DNA from: Papaver somniferum
Lineage: Eukaryota > Streptophyta > Magnoliopsida > Ranunculales > Papaveraceae
NCBI RefSeq assembly: GCF_003573695.1
Contig: NC_039358.1
Coordinates: forward strand, 13,144,637 to 13,208,636
Direction: 5' to 3'
DNA: 64,000 nucleotides
Part shown: positions 32,095-43,439 of the stretch, one piece after another
How positions within the stretch are numbered: position 1 is the stretch's first letter
Layout of the letters: every line of letters starts with the position of its first letter
The notes under the pieces: model-generated
Told to the model about the DNA's origin: nothing
Database searches by the model: none
What the model saw: the letters and a program-made list of their open reading frames with translations, nothing else
Program-made: the position numbers and the translations under genes

Positions 32095-33583
32095 GGTAAT
32101 AAAAAACTACTCACTTTTATTACTCAGTTTCATGAATCATTCTCCACTGAATTTCATAAATTAGTAATAAATACTCAGCAATCGGGCATCTGGACTACCA
32201 CTGAGTAAGCCCCATAAAATAGTGCAAGTGTACTCGACAATGATGCACGAACGAGCACCCAAATGCGCGAACGCACATCCAAAATATGGACAAATGAGGA
32301 ATCCCGCACAAAACAGGAGAGAGAAAATAACAATATTAAAATAAGAAGAAGTGTCCATGGGCCGGGCCCACGGACGGCCGGCCGTGGCCGGTCCCATGAT
32401 TCCTCCATTATTTTTCCTTATTTTTGTTGTTTTCATAAACTCATGAAGACTCCTCCATCTCAGCAACTTTCCTTGTTTGAGCAAAACTCATGGTTTCTCC
32501 TTATTTTGTGGTTTCCCCATTTTTGTGTAGTTTCACGAAAAATAATAATAATAAATAGGGAAAGGTGTTACGAGACCGGGCAACTTGGCCGGTCGGCCAT
32601 GCCCTATCCGTGGCCGGTCCCACACCTTGCAATCCCTAATCTTTCATAAATTGTTATTTTTCTCATCTTGTGAAACTTCCCAAAAATCGTGGTTTCTCCA
32701 TATTTTCTCAAATATTACGAAAATCATAAAAAAGCCAAAAGTCAACATGGTCGCATGACCAACTGGGCTACTGACGAAAAATATATTAAAATATTATTAT
32801 TTTAATATTCACAAAATATTGATCAAACGAGCATACTTGCTCATTCGAGCAAAATCGAGGATTTCAGTCAAAGATCGAACTCTTCTGAAAATCCGAAATA
32901 TTGCTCAAACGCACATCAGAAAATGCTGAAACTCTCATGACTGAGACACGGGAATTATGGAGACACGGGAATGCTCCCTTGACCGACCAAGGGAGGCTCT
33001 AAGGCTTGCAATAAGCCGGTCCCACACGTTTTCACACTTTTGACCTAATTTGCGCAATTGCTCATATTGGGTCCAAACTCTTCACAACCAACTCGGATTT
33101 TGTGCAAATACCCATCAGCGGTCCCACGACTACCAAGGGCCGGTCTCATGCCATCCATCTTGGTCGGTCCCCCACTTTTCTATAATTAGGTTTTATCACC
33201 CAATGCTCAATCGAGCACTATTTCAATAAATGATGAAACTGACATTTAATCGTCATTCCTTCACCAACCGATCAACTCAAGACCCTGGCGCACGCTCACT
33301 TGAGAAATTGGGAATCACATGGACGTCCATAGTCCCATGTGGTCGGTCCCTCCTTCGCTCATGACCTATTTTCAGCGATTCGTCAACTAATGGGCAATTG
33401 ATCAAAAATTAGGGTCTCGAACAAACGCTCCACGAATCATCATTCTGAGCAGGATTCAAACACTAATGAATTTATGTTGATCCAGCAATCATCATCTGGA
33501 TTAATTATATAATATTTGGTAGTCTACTAATATTTTAATTAATATTTTATTGGGTCACGACATCCATAAATAATTTGCCGAAT

Positions 33584-33792
33584 TGAGCAATACTTGCTCA
33601 GTCCACCAAAATTCAGTAAATTATCAATAATTTGATGAATTGAGCAATACTTGCTCAATTGCTCGAATATTTATACAAGTATCAATATTCAGTAATTTAT
33701 CAGTAATCTGTCGGATTGAGCAATACTTGCTCAATTGATCGAATATTGATCCAACCATCAACACCCAGTAATTCTTCGAGCAATACTTGCTC
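33584..33792 (+). repeat. Four copies of the palindrome TGAGCAATACTTGCTCA in U3
   Basis: Copies at 33584-33600, 33641-33657, 33717-33733 and 33778-33792 (last arm shortened). The arms TGAGCAA and TTGCTCA are perfect with a 3-base centre. Intervening sequence is a degenerate AATATT-rich repeat. Confidence 0.85.
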
Positions 33793-34646
33793 AGTTACTC
33801 GAATGTTCCACTGAGCAATTCGTCATTCATGCTCAATTCAACAAAACCTAGACTCATTGTCTAAATCAGTCAATGTGACTAGTTAAATTCACGTCTATCA
33901 TGCATACTCCATGATTTGTGAGACATCAATCACGTCACAAATGGGGGATATCACTTAGGGTTTTGGTCTGGCGGCCTACAACAGGTGGATTCATCCACAA
34001 CGAGAAATGTGAGTAAGTCGTGTCAAGGGCTAAAGGAGTTAGCAAAATAGTGAGTGAGTGATCAACCAAGTCTCCGCACGACCTGGAACTGGTTTCACCA
34101 CGATCTCCCACTTTCCCACCCTTTCACTCAAGAAACCGTCACGCTTACAGGGATCAGGGTGTTCATCATTCTTGCAATATAAATAAGTCCAAAATCGAGG
34201 ACAACATCATTATCATCAATCACCATTCGTCAACAACTCGATTAAAACTTATTCACAGAACTCAACTTCAGCAGTTCACCATTATTGCAGAAACCTTCAA
34301 CACATCCATAATCCTTGATCCCGCAAAATTCTCAGCTTCCCTCCTACAGATCAACCCATCTCTCTCTTTGCGACCGAATTGACTCTGGAACGGCCATTGA
34401 CTTGGTTTAGGCAGGATTCCTACAAACTGATCTCCCGAATATAAGCACTCCCTTTGCAGTGCATCTGTGTGAGGTTGAGCAGTTTGGTCGGTTCGAGGAA
34501 TCTCCATCGCACGGTGATTCCCTCATTCCCTAAAAAACCAGCAAACCGTTTTTCCCCATCCACAAAGACAAAAATTACTGACGTGTTGAAAGAAAAACTT
34601 GATTTCTTCATGGACATCATTATGGGTAATTTAGAACTCCAAAATA

Positions 34647-34907
34647 CTACCTATGTTCCATTTTAGATGAGTGCTTACGGTTATTTTTTTGTTCCACATT
34701 ACTTGATAATTTTCATATTTTTCCTACAAAACTACCAATAATATCCTAACATTTTGTCTTGGAACCATAAGTTTATTTTTAAATACACTAATAGCAATTA
34801 ATATTTGACTTTTCTCATGGGCATAAATAGAAATCTTTTATATCTCACTTCATTTCTTAATCTACATGAAAACTCCCAAAACATCATCTAAAATGAAACG
34901 AATGGAA
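34647..34907. mobile_element. Stowaway-type MITE
   Basis: A 261-bp element with 23-bp imperfect inverted ends (CTACCTATGTTCCATTTTAG and its inverse near 34885-34907). The ends resemble the Stowaway consensus CTCCCTCCGTCCCA. TA flanks both sides (34645-34646 and 34908-34909). No coding capacity. Confidence 0.75.
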
Positions 34908-34909
34908 TA

Positions 34910-36689
34910 TGATTTAAGTCATCATCAACTTTTATTCAATTTTTTAAGTTGTTCTAACATGTCCTTTTATAAAAGTCACGGTAGATAACCATGATCTCAT
35001 AGTTAACGGGTCATCAATATGTTGAAAAAGTGATGGAAAACTATGTCACTTACGTAGAAAATATAAGATATGTACACATATTCACAAGTCCACGTATTGT
35101 GATAATAATACTAGGAGGATTATTACATATTTCGTTTGCCATCTCGAAGAACCAGAAGGGTAAAATAAAACGTCAAGTATTCATATATCACAACATCTTT
35201 TGTAAATTCTTAAAGGTCGTAAATGTGGTTAGAATATTGTATCTTATGGAAGTGATTTTGCATTCATTTGTGCTTAATTCTACGGATCGGAGAGAATTAC
35301 TGCTCCTAGCTGAACTTGGTTAGCATTTGTACATCTAATGTTCACAGTGTTGAAACATATCTTTTTAGGTGTATTAATACTAACCCAATTCAAGCTAAGA
35401 AACTAATTCCGCTCTTCCAGTTTACACTACTGCTCAAAGACACGATTATGCTTTTATTTCAGTATGCATTTAAGTTTCTTTTACTACCAACTAGGTTTTT
35501 GGACAATCTAACAATCCTTGGCATAACTCTTATTATATAACCCTTATTTTGATTCCAATCCAAAAAATTCATGTTCGGTTGAGATAATTCAGTTACCTTT
35601 GTTATTACCCTGAAATCTAATTCCACTGCATCATTGGACCAATGCAATGAAAATCTATCATTTTGGAGGGAATTGGATTCCTAGGAATTGAAATTCCCAA
35701 TTACATAGAGTTCATTTGCCCCGTTCGGTTCAAGGAATTTGGCGCATTCCCTAGGAATTGGATTCCTAGGATTCTAATTCTCCCAACCAAACAGGTCCCA
35801 AGTATTTAACTGTATGCACTTTGAAGCCTTTTAATTCAGGTAGGTCTCTGTTTTTATGGTAGTTATCGCTATCATTGACGACCTAAACTTGAAGACTGAA
35901 AATGAGACAAAGTAGGTCAAATGTATCAAGCCTATTCATCCTAACAGTTTAAACGTTAAAAATTATAGCTTTCTCCAAGACGTTGATGTTGAAATCTTGG
36001 TCCTTGGATGGGTAGTGTGGTGCAGTGTGATACCCAAATCTCTTTGTGACTCGAAGTATATATTTAAGGAAAGGTTGGAAAAGTGAGTACAACGATTCTC
36101 ATTTGAGGGTCTATCAGGATTGGCTGATGTCAAATGGGACAAAAATTTCTTACTTAGTTTATGATTCTTGAAAAAATCTTCCCAACCATCTATGAACTTG
36201 AATCCATTTAGCTTCACTTTTGATGATTTCAGTTCTTCATTATAACATCCAACATCTAGCAATTTTAATGAGAGTTACACCAACAAAAAATCTAGCATAC
36301 TACCAACTTTTAGAGGATTTAGTTTCTAAGTTTTTATTGTTTTAATTATCATAGTAAATTTAAGACAACTCCATCCAAAACTCCTTCAAGCATATGGCCT
36401 TTTCTACTGGAAGAGTGTAACCCAGTAACAACCAATCAGGATGTCAAATATCCGGTTCAAATATACGGTTTAAGCTTGATAGTTAAATATCCATATTGCC
36501 GGCTTAAACGTATGTCGTCAATTTTGGATAATTGGTATAAGAAGGCCTTCAAAGGCCTTTACTTCCTCTGGATCTCATAAAGAATATGATGACAGAGTTT
36601 GATTTGGATATTTTGATACTAGAATCTCGTATTCTGATTTCTTTTTTTTTGGAAAAACTGATCGAAAAATAAAAATCATGTAAATAACA
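34910..36689. other. No gene seen; possible short fold-back element near 35715-35805
   Basis: Frames here are short and show no domain. At 35715-35805 GCCCCGTTCGGTTCAAGGAATT faces CCAAACAGGTCCC with ATTCCTAGGAATT-like sequence between. This resembles hAT-type MITE ends, but I could not fix a target duplication. Confidence 0.4.
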
Positions 36690-36691
36690 TA

Positions 36692-37516
36692 CTCCCTCCA
36701 TCCCACCAAAGATGATATTTCAAGTTCACACAATTCTTAAGGCGAGGAAGAGAGGAGGATATCTTTAGGTATTGTTTCCATTTATATTCTAACATATACT
36801 AAAAGTAAAATTTAGAAATGACAAATCTCTCAAATTATACCACTGATTTTTGTAAGTTTTATATCATTAGAAAGCATTTTAAAACACCTACATGAGGATT
36901 ATAAACATAAGTGCCAAATTATATTTATTTTTTATACTAAATCTAGAAACAATAATCTACTAAAATGGTAATTTTAAAAATATGACCTTGTTTATTTTGG
37001 ACAACTCTAATGGAGCAAAGAATCATTCATATATTTATGATAGTCTGCGTGTTATGGACCAAAAAGTGCCATTATGGTAAAATTTATCATCCACATCTTT
37101 GTGAAGTCTATATGGTACTTCATAAATTTAAGGGGTCTCCTGTGGATACTTCATCCGGTCATTTAGTGACCTTATGTTTTTTTTGTTCTCCTTCGGTCTC
37201 GGTTAGTGACTTTGTGAAATCTTTTTCTATTTTTTAATATATTAAAAACATAAAGTAATATATGTGGGTCCCTATTTATGCATATTTTCCTCCCATCCGT
37301 CACTTAGTGACCTTATGACAATTTTTTTAATATATTCAAGATATAAAAATAAATATGTGGATCCCGATTTGTGGATGTTTATCTAGATTTTCATAGTGGC
37401 ATAAATAGGGATTCTCCTTGAGTTATAGATGTTTTAACATCCATATCACAGGAGTTTCCCTTATGTAGAGACACATATTTAAAATGAAAAGGTCATCTTT
37501 GGTGCGACGGATGAAG
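36692..37516. mobile_element. Tc1/mariner-type non-autonomous element
   Basis: CTCCCTCCATCCCACCAAAG at 36692 and its inverse (CTTTGGTGCGACGGATGAAG, ending at 37516) are flanked by TA (36690-36691 and 37517-37518). It is 825 bp. It contains a diverged direct repeat around TTAGTGACCTTATG (about 37160 and 37304) with shared flanks, so it may hold a second nested element. No transposase. Confidence 0.72.
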
Positions 37517-37518
37517 TA

Positions 37519-38559
37519 TCTCATAAACACAATTAAAATGAAAAAAATATTAACCTACCATGAACGTATCTTCATCCGTAACATCATCACCCATGTATGC
37601 TGGATACACAACTGTGGAAATAACCTATCAAAATGATGAGGCGGCTAGGTGCTCTAGTGACCTTCCCTTGTCCCAATCTATATTTTGGCGTATCTCCAGG
37701 ACTTTGGCCCTCTACAAGCCTCGAAAGCCGGCTCTTAGGTATGCGGCCGCCGCTACACGCTCTCATTCCTGTAGCATCAAAAAAAAAGGGTTTTTGAGTT
37801 AGTAATGATTTTTAGGATGATGTAGATTTACAAGACCCGGAATGAAAGAAAATCATGGCATGTTTTTTTTTTATCTCAAATAATCATATTATGACGGAAA
37901 TCTAACAACTCATAAAAAACTTCAGAAAAAAATAAATCGAAAGTCCAAGTAAGAAATTCAACAAACGAAACCTTGAAAAACAAAGAATTATTCAAATACA
38001 TCTACATGATATATATACATATATATGGTTTTTATATTTTGCAGTGAAAACAGTATCACAAAGATCACATATATTTATATTTTTAAACATATAAAAAAAT
38101 CGCTTGAATACAAATGAAAAACCAGAAGTTTTCAGAGACTTATATCATGTAAGATGTTTGTTATGTTGCTAATTTTTGTTAATGGCTAATTTTTCCCTAG
38201 TATTAATCTGGTCGATTAATTGGTGTTTATGCTAACCTAGAAATCAACTTATGTTAAATTATTAACAAAACGTGGAAAAATCCAGTTTTATTTTTAAAAC
38301 ATCAACCCAAAATCGGTGGATGTTCATTCACTCGTAGACTGATTTTGGGTTGATGTTTTTATTTCAAGATGAACATCCAGAATCAGTATATATAACTTAT
38401 CAAACATACAGTTTATGGAAATCGGTATATGTAAATGTACATATAAACTGATTATGTTGTTCTAACATAAAGAAAATTCATAGTTTTGGGAAATCAACCC
38501 ATTACATAGGTTAGGGGATTAACGCATTATGTAAGTTATATATGGAAATCGGTAGACAT
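37519..38559. other. No gene seen; contains a near-perfect hairpin
   Basis: The one 80-codon frame (37560-37802) has no recognisable domain. A 21-bp arm (38297-38317) and its inverse (38338-38358) pair at 20 of 21 positions around a 20-base loop, in AT-rich DNA. Confidence 0.45.
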
Positions 38560-39452
38560 GTTTCACATGTCCATAGTATCGGTTCCCCTTTACCTAAAAA
38601 CGTGTTGCACATGTCCATAGGATCGTTCCCATTTCTGCTAAACCATGCTACACCTGATACAAGGATCAATTCCCCTTTGTGATGTGTTGTACCTCTTACT
38701 AGGATCGGTTCCTCTTTACCCAGAGTCAGTCTTACACAAAATCACAAACTCGATCATACCATTTCAGGTGATTACTTAAGATCGGTTTCACTAATAAAAG
38801 TCATGCCAACACATAAGTCAGGCATTTGTGAATAGTTTTACCAAGAACATAAACAAGTCATGAGCGGTTGTACTAATAACACGTATTGGTTGTTCACAAG
38901 ATATGCAATGAATAACAATATCAATAACGCCTGGCGATTTCCTTTTCGATTCACAAAACAAGTTCATGAATTTACTTCCTTAAAAAACATGTAAAACATT
39001 GTTTCCTAGGATGAAATCCTCACCTCATACCCATACATAATGACAATTGCATTTAAACGATGATGTCGATGTCTTATCTACAAAGTTTAATGGTTAAGCA
39101 ATAAACCTCGTATTGTATTCCTTAATACCATGTCTATCTAGAGTGTTCATGCTTCGAAGTTTTGTTTTCAATATGCACGACTTGAATGATACGTTAGGGA
39201 ATGAAACAATTCAAGTCAAATATCGCTAACCTCAAGTTAAAGGATTATGTTGTCGTTGTAGCTTCTTCACTTCTTCAAGTCTTCGCAATACTTGTAATGT
39301 CTCATATCCTAATACTTTCAAGCTAACCTATACGAAGTTGACTATAGTACATAATCAAGCGACTCTTTAAATGAGTTTTCATTCACTAAAATATGACAAC
39401 CAAACTTGACATACCAACGCTTGGTGGGTTCAACCGAGCTTTTGCTCTAACA
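38560..39452 (-). repeat. Copia family B LTR fragment, minus strand
   Basis: Read on the minus strand from 39452, it begins TGTTAGAGC and follows the LTR at 47869 for about 0.9 kb. It includes the GGAACCGATCC-type motifs, then loses similarity near 38560. No polypurine tract is beside the LTR start, so this is the outer edge of an old insertion. Confidence 0.8.
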
Positions 39453-40300
39453 AATAGGGTTCGAGAAGAACAGAGAGAGTAGAGGCCGGCTGGAGTTCTA
39501 TCTTTGGAGGTTGCGGCTATAGAGCCGTGAACAGAAAGGATTGGGGTTTAGTTTTATTTCTCCAATTCCATTTTTGATTAGCTAGGGGTTATTTATATTC
39601 ATTTATAGTTTTTGAGAAAACCATGTCGAGCTAATCCTTGTTAGGTGAAAGGATGAACTTGTAAGTTGATTTGTTTTGTGTTCTAGAACAAGGTTTCTAC
39701 AAATTGAAATTAATGATAATGTTTGTGATTCTCTTTCAATGTTTTACCTTCTAGATACATTTTTCATGTTTTACGCCATGTATAGTCCATAGCTAGATTA
39801 GTAGAAGGACTCGTTGAACCTTAGAAATAATCGATTTATGAATATCTCTTGACTATTTATGCCATATATACTTAGTGCTTTGGAATTCTACTTTAAGGTG
39901 AGGACAAAATACAGTAACGATAATTTTTGTCGATGATTCTTAACGAAATATCTTTCGTGTACTAGTAGCTAGGTTTGGTATTTTACATGAATTAATTCTA
40001 AACCTTTATGATTGAATACAAATAAGTTACCTACAACGGATTCCTGGATCTTTATCACCTCCATAATCTTGGTTACATATTTTATAACTTTGTTATATTA
40101 GTTCCGTAAAATTCTAAAATATTAAATTTGATTGGTTATTCTTGATATTAGTTAGTAGTAGTTAGTATTTTCACACTCCTCGTGGGAACGAACCGCATTT
40201 GCTATCTATATTACAATTGACATGTGCGCTTGCGGATATAACTAGGTTTCATTTTATCATTGATTTTGGTTATCTAAAATCTACATAAATAAATCTTACA
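39453..40300 (+). repeat. Possible LTR fragment of another family
   Basis: The end carries CCTCGTGGGAACGAACCG followed by a GACATGTGCGCTTGCGG block, a pattern I associate with the 3' ends of some plant Ty3/gypsy LTRs. There is no coding sequence, no duplication, and the limits are approximate. Confidence 0.3.
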
Positions 40301-41623
40301 CGTAAACTAAATACAAAGATTATGTTGATGTCGTTTTTACGAAGTTCCAAAAGATAAGCGTTTATACATCGTAATTCAATAAGTTTCTTGACACTTTGAT
40401 CATAATGTGACCAAGTCTAACCATTAGAGTATTATACATATATACATCTTCGCATGTTATGCTTTCAATATAATCCAACTTGAAATATACGTTAAGAATG
40501 GAAACAATATCAAGTCAATATTACTAACCTCAAGTGGAATGATGATGTCCTCATTGTAGTCGTTACTTTTTCACATTCTTCAGGTCTTCGGAGTAATACT
40601 TGTACGTCTCAACATTCCTAGACTTTCTAGTCTAACCTAAACGAAGTTGACTCTAGTATTTAATCATATTTTTGTTAAAGGGAGAGAGAAAAAGGATATG
40701 AGGAGAACGAAAATCGTAGTCAACTCACTAACTAGGTCGATTTTTATAATGAGTTTTAACTCGGACAAACTTACCATTACCCTTCGCATGCTTACCCAAT
40801 TTAACTCACAAATCAAGTTCCCAACCAGTCGAACCGCTTCTTTCTTCTTACTTCATCTTCTATACAAGGCAAATCTACATTTCACCACAACTAGCTTTTA
40901 TCTAGCCTTATCGGATACTTCTACCATGCTTTATTAAACGCCTAGTGATTCCCCCATGACGTACCCAACTACAATAAACTTTACAGAGAGAATGATCCAA
41001 AATAAACAGAAAATAACTAGTCAAATAGGACAAGTGAATTAATTGCAATGCATATTAAATTTAAACTAATATAATTGTATCCATTGGATCTGTCGAATAA
41101 GGTCAGTAGACAACGCAAGCCATATAAGAAGACAAAACTATTAAAAAATACGGACATAAAAGAAAATAGTAAATCTTCTCTTATTCATGCATCAATCTTC
41201 ATCAAGGTGAACCCGTTTATGTTCGTTTCTTCAATTCCCGGTTTCCTAATAAATCACCAAGATAAGTCGTCATGATTTGGTTTTTAGGGTTTATTGGTGA
41301 TGATAATAAAAAAATTATGATTTTATTCCCTTCAATTTCCGTTCCACAAACTATACCTTAGGTTAATTTACATAGGTTGAGTCAATAAGCACGGTTAGGG
41401 TAAAGGGTATCTTGGATAAAAAAAAACTCAAAAATTAACTCAGTATATAAATCGACCTAGTTAGTGAGTGGATTACAATTTTCGCTCTCCTCAGATCCTT
41501 TTTTGCTCTCCCTTTAACAAAAATCTTTAATCAAGCGACTCTAGATGGGTTTTGGTACTAAAATATGACAACCAAACTTGACATACCAGCGGTTGCTGAG
41601 TTCAACCGAGCCATGCTCTAACA
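40301..41623 (-). repeat. Second copia family B-like LTR fragment, minus strand, interrupted
   Basis: On the minus strand it starts TGTTAGAGC at 41623 and follows the LTR. It is interrupted between 41525 and 40667 by the inverted-repeat element and continues to about 40300 with growing divergence. It is more diverged from 47869 than the copy at 38560-39452. Confidence 0.7.
40667..41525. mobile_element. Non-autonomous DNA element with about 85-bp inverted ends
   Basis: The 859-bp element has long inverted ends (ATTTTTGTTAAAGGGAGAG at 40668 and its inverse ending near 41524; similarity extends about 85 bp). The 8-bp duplication TTTAATCA is at 40659-40666 and 41526-41533. The copia LTR sequence is restored when it is removed. 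Long ends favour a Mutator-like element (usual duplication 9 bp, 8 of 9 match here); the 8-bp duplication would also allow hAT. The enclosed short frame is not a transposase. Confidence 0.75.
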
Positions 41624-43190
41624 AAATCATAAGCACCTAAAGCCTCACCTTAGACGTGAGCACTTAAATCTTTCTTTTATCACAAGCATAAAATCTCACC
41701 TTGCACGCGAGTATAGAAACTTACACCTATGTAAGCACAAAGTCTCGTCTCAACCATGAGCACCACGCCCGATATTGGTCCAAAGACTCGTACTCAACAC
41801 AAGCAACATGCCAGTTTTAGGGACCTCAGAACTAATGATGATATAGTCACATAGCCACAAATGTTTTAGGGACCTCAGAACTAATGATGATATAGTCACA
41901 TAGCCACAAAATGTCTGGATCTGTTTAGAACTCAGTAACAAAATTGAATGGGACCTTAATTACTCTTGTTGCTAGTTTCTTAATTTCTATTAAGCCACTT
42001 TCTTGTTGTTTAAATAATCTGCTTGGAATATTCTTGTAAAGTTATTAATACGGTGCAGTGATAGTTGGTGATGTAATGCGTTTGGGATAGTTGTTGTTCT
42101 GCAATTCATATTATCCATTATAAGAGATGATTGGTAATCAAATAAGAGTAGTTCATATTGTCTAAATAAATAGTTAATGAACTACGGTCATGCTTGATCC
42201 CTTCGAGCAATATAGGGGGTGCGTAGGCAGTCATTATGCGGTTCAACACAACTCTGCAAGGTTGTTTATATCGTCTGAAAGTATTTGGTTACTACTTGTC
42301 AGTTCAAATCATCTAATCAGAGATGATTCCAACCTTGGAAAGTGTATATCATTGGTAATAGGTGGTTGCAGTCAGCCTATTCGCCATTCATACCACCTTG
42401 AGAGATGATTGTGACCTTTTTGAGGTTGTTCATATCATCTAATGAGAAATGAAGGGTGATTGTTGGATCCAATTCATATCACCAAACGAGACTTGGAGAT
42501 GAATGTTTCCATTTAGAGGCAAGTTCATACCATGAATCTAAAGATGATTAATTATTAACTCTTTGAATAGTTCATATCATTTGAGAGTACTGTAAGTTTC
42601 CAGGAACCCTGGAAGGGGCACCTACGAGTGGAAACCCGAAATACCGTTAGCGGTAACGATGGCTAGTCTCAACTACCCAGGCATTGGATTGGCCATCCCT
42701 TAGCCTTATGATACGGCTTGTGTTTTCAGGCTCACTCGGGCACTCCACCTATGGGTGGTAAGCCGGAAGACCGTTAGCTGTAACAATGGATGGTATCTTG
42801 TAAGAAATATAATGCATCTTAACAGTAAAATGATGGAAATCATCTGTTGGTTTCGATGACCTGTATTATTAAACCATTTACGGTAGAGTAATTTTAAAGT
42901 CCGTTTTTTTTAGTGGCGTATCAGAGAGTCGGAACTTTCCAAGAAGGTTGTAGCGCAATCCGTTGAATTCGAAAATTTTATATTCCGTCATAGTTCAATT
43001 CTTGAATATTCCTTTTATTCTCATGAATTATTTCACGCTTCGTTATACATGTTTTTGTTTAGAGGGTTTTTTTAACCTGATTCGTCTCCTATGTTTTCAT
43101 CTCAAACAACAAACATTTAACAAATTGTGCCAAAACCATTAACATAACCATAAGTGAGTAGCAATATATACCAAAATCTCGAGATGCCTC
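41624..43190. other. Region of degenerate short repeats, no gene seen
   Basis: 41814-41911 is an exact 49-bp tandem duplication (41814-41862, 41863-41911). From about 42060 to 42620 the string TTCATATCATCTAAT with AGATGATT nearby recurs several times in degraded form. Two related stretches at about 42620 and 42750 share ACCGTTAGC and GTAACNATGG. No protein domain is visible. Confidence 0.45.
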
Positions 43191-43258
43191 CATGGGTCCC
43201 TGATGAGAGACCTCTCATCTTTTCCATGGGTCCCTGATGAGAGACCTCTCATCTTTTC
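43191..43258 (+). repeat. 34-bp tandem duplication with an internal palindrome
   Basis: Two exact copies, 43191-43224 and 43225-43258. Each contains GATGAGAGACCTCTCATC, a perfect 8-bp inverted pair with a 2-base centre. Confidence 0.85.
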
Positions 43259-43439
43259 ATATCACATGAATATGCGAAACATTAAGGTACCAAGACATAT
43301 ATCCGGAGTTGCCTCATCATCTGTCTCCGGAGACCCATCCAAAGCAAGGATTTTGCATCTTCTATCTTACCAATAATAAGATGATGGTAAATGGTTTGAG
43401 AATAACCTCAATATTGTTATAAAGAACCTTACATTTTCT

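Larger units (their letters stand above)
24868..34564 (+). mobile_element. Second Tat-like Ty3/gypsy element, non-autonomous and 5'-truncated
   Basis: A 502-bp piece of 5' LTR, a primer binding site, gag, protease, an integrase tail, antisense exons, a polypurine tract and a 3158-bp 3' LTR are present in order. Reverse transcriptase, both RNase H domains and most of integrase are missing. It is related to the first element: shared MVGLR gag start, primer binding site, R-U5, one U3 block, and antisense gene. The LTR U3 is otherwise different, so it is a separate family. No target duplication can be seen because the 5' end is lost. Confidence 0.88.
31407..34564 (+). repeat. 3' LTR of the second Tat-like element
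   Basis: The 3158-bp LTR starts TGTAGATGG and ends CCATCCACA. U3 is unusually rich in internal repeats: a roughly 95-bp direct repeat (31598-31790), ATTTCATG/CATGAAAT dyads (31882-32094), GGCCGGTCCCA-type motifs (32380-33350) and TGAGCAATACTTGCTCA palindromes (33584-33792). A block at 33920-33979 is shared with the first element. TATAAATA is at 34178-34185. Confidence 0.9.

Noticed and set aside
32161..32649. Overlapping frames of 77-128 codons on both strands
   Set aside because: They lie inside the 3' LTR of the second Tat-like element, overlap each other and show no domain; high GC there reduces stop codons.
35715..35805. Short hAT-type MITE
   Set aside because: Inverted ends are only partial and no 8-bp duplication could be fixed, so it is mentioned only as a possibility.
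37560..37802. 80-codon frame as a possible small gene
   Set aside because: No domain, no promoter or splice context, ends in a poly-Lys run caused by an A tract.
40647..40937. 96-codon frame within the inverted-repeat element
   Set aside because: It begins in the flank and crosses the terminal repeat; no transposase motif.
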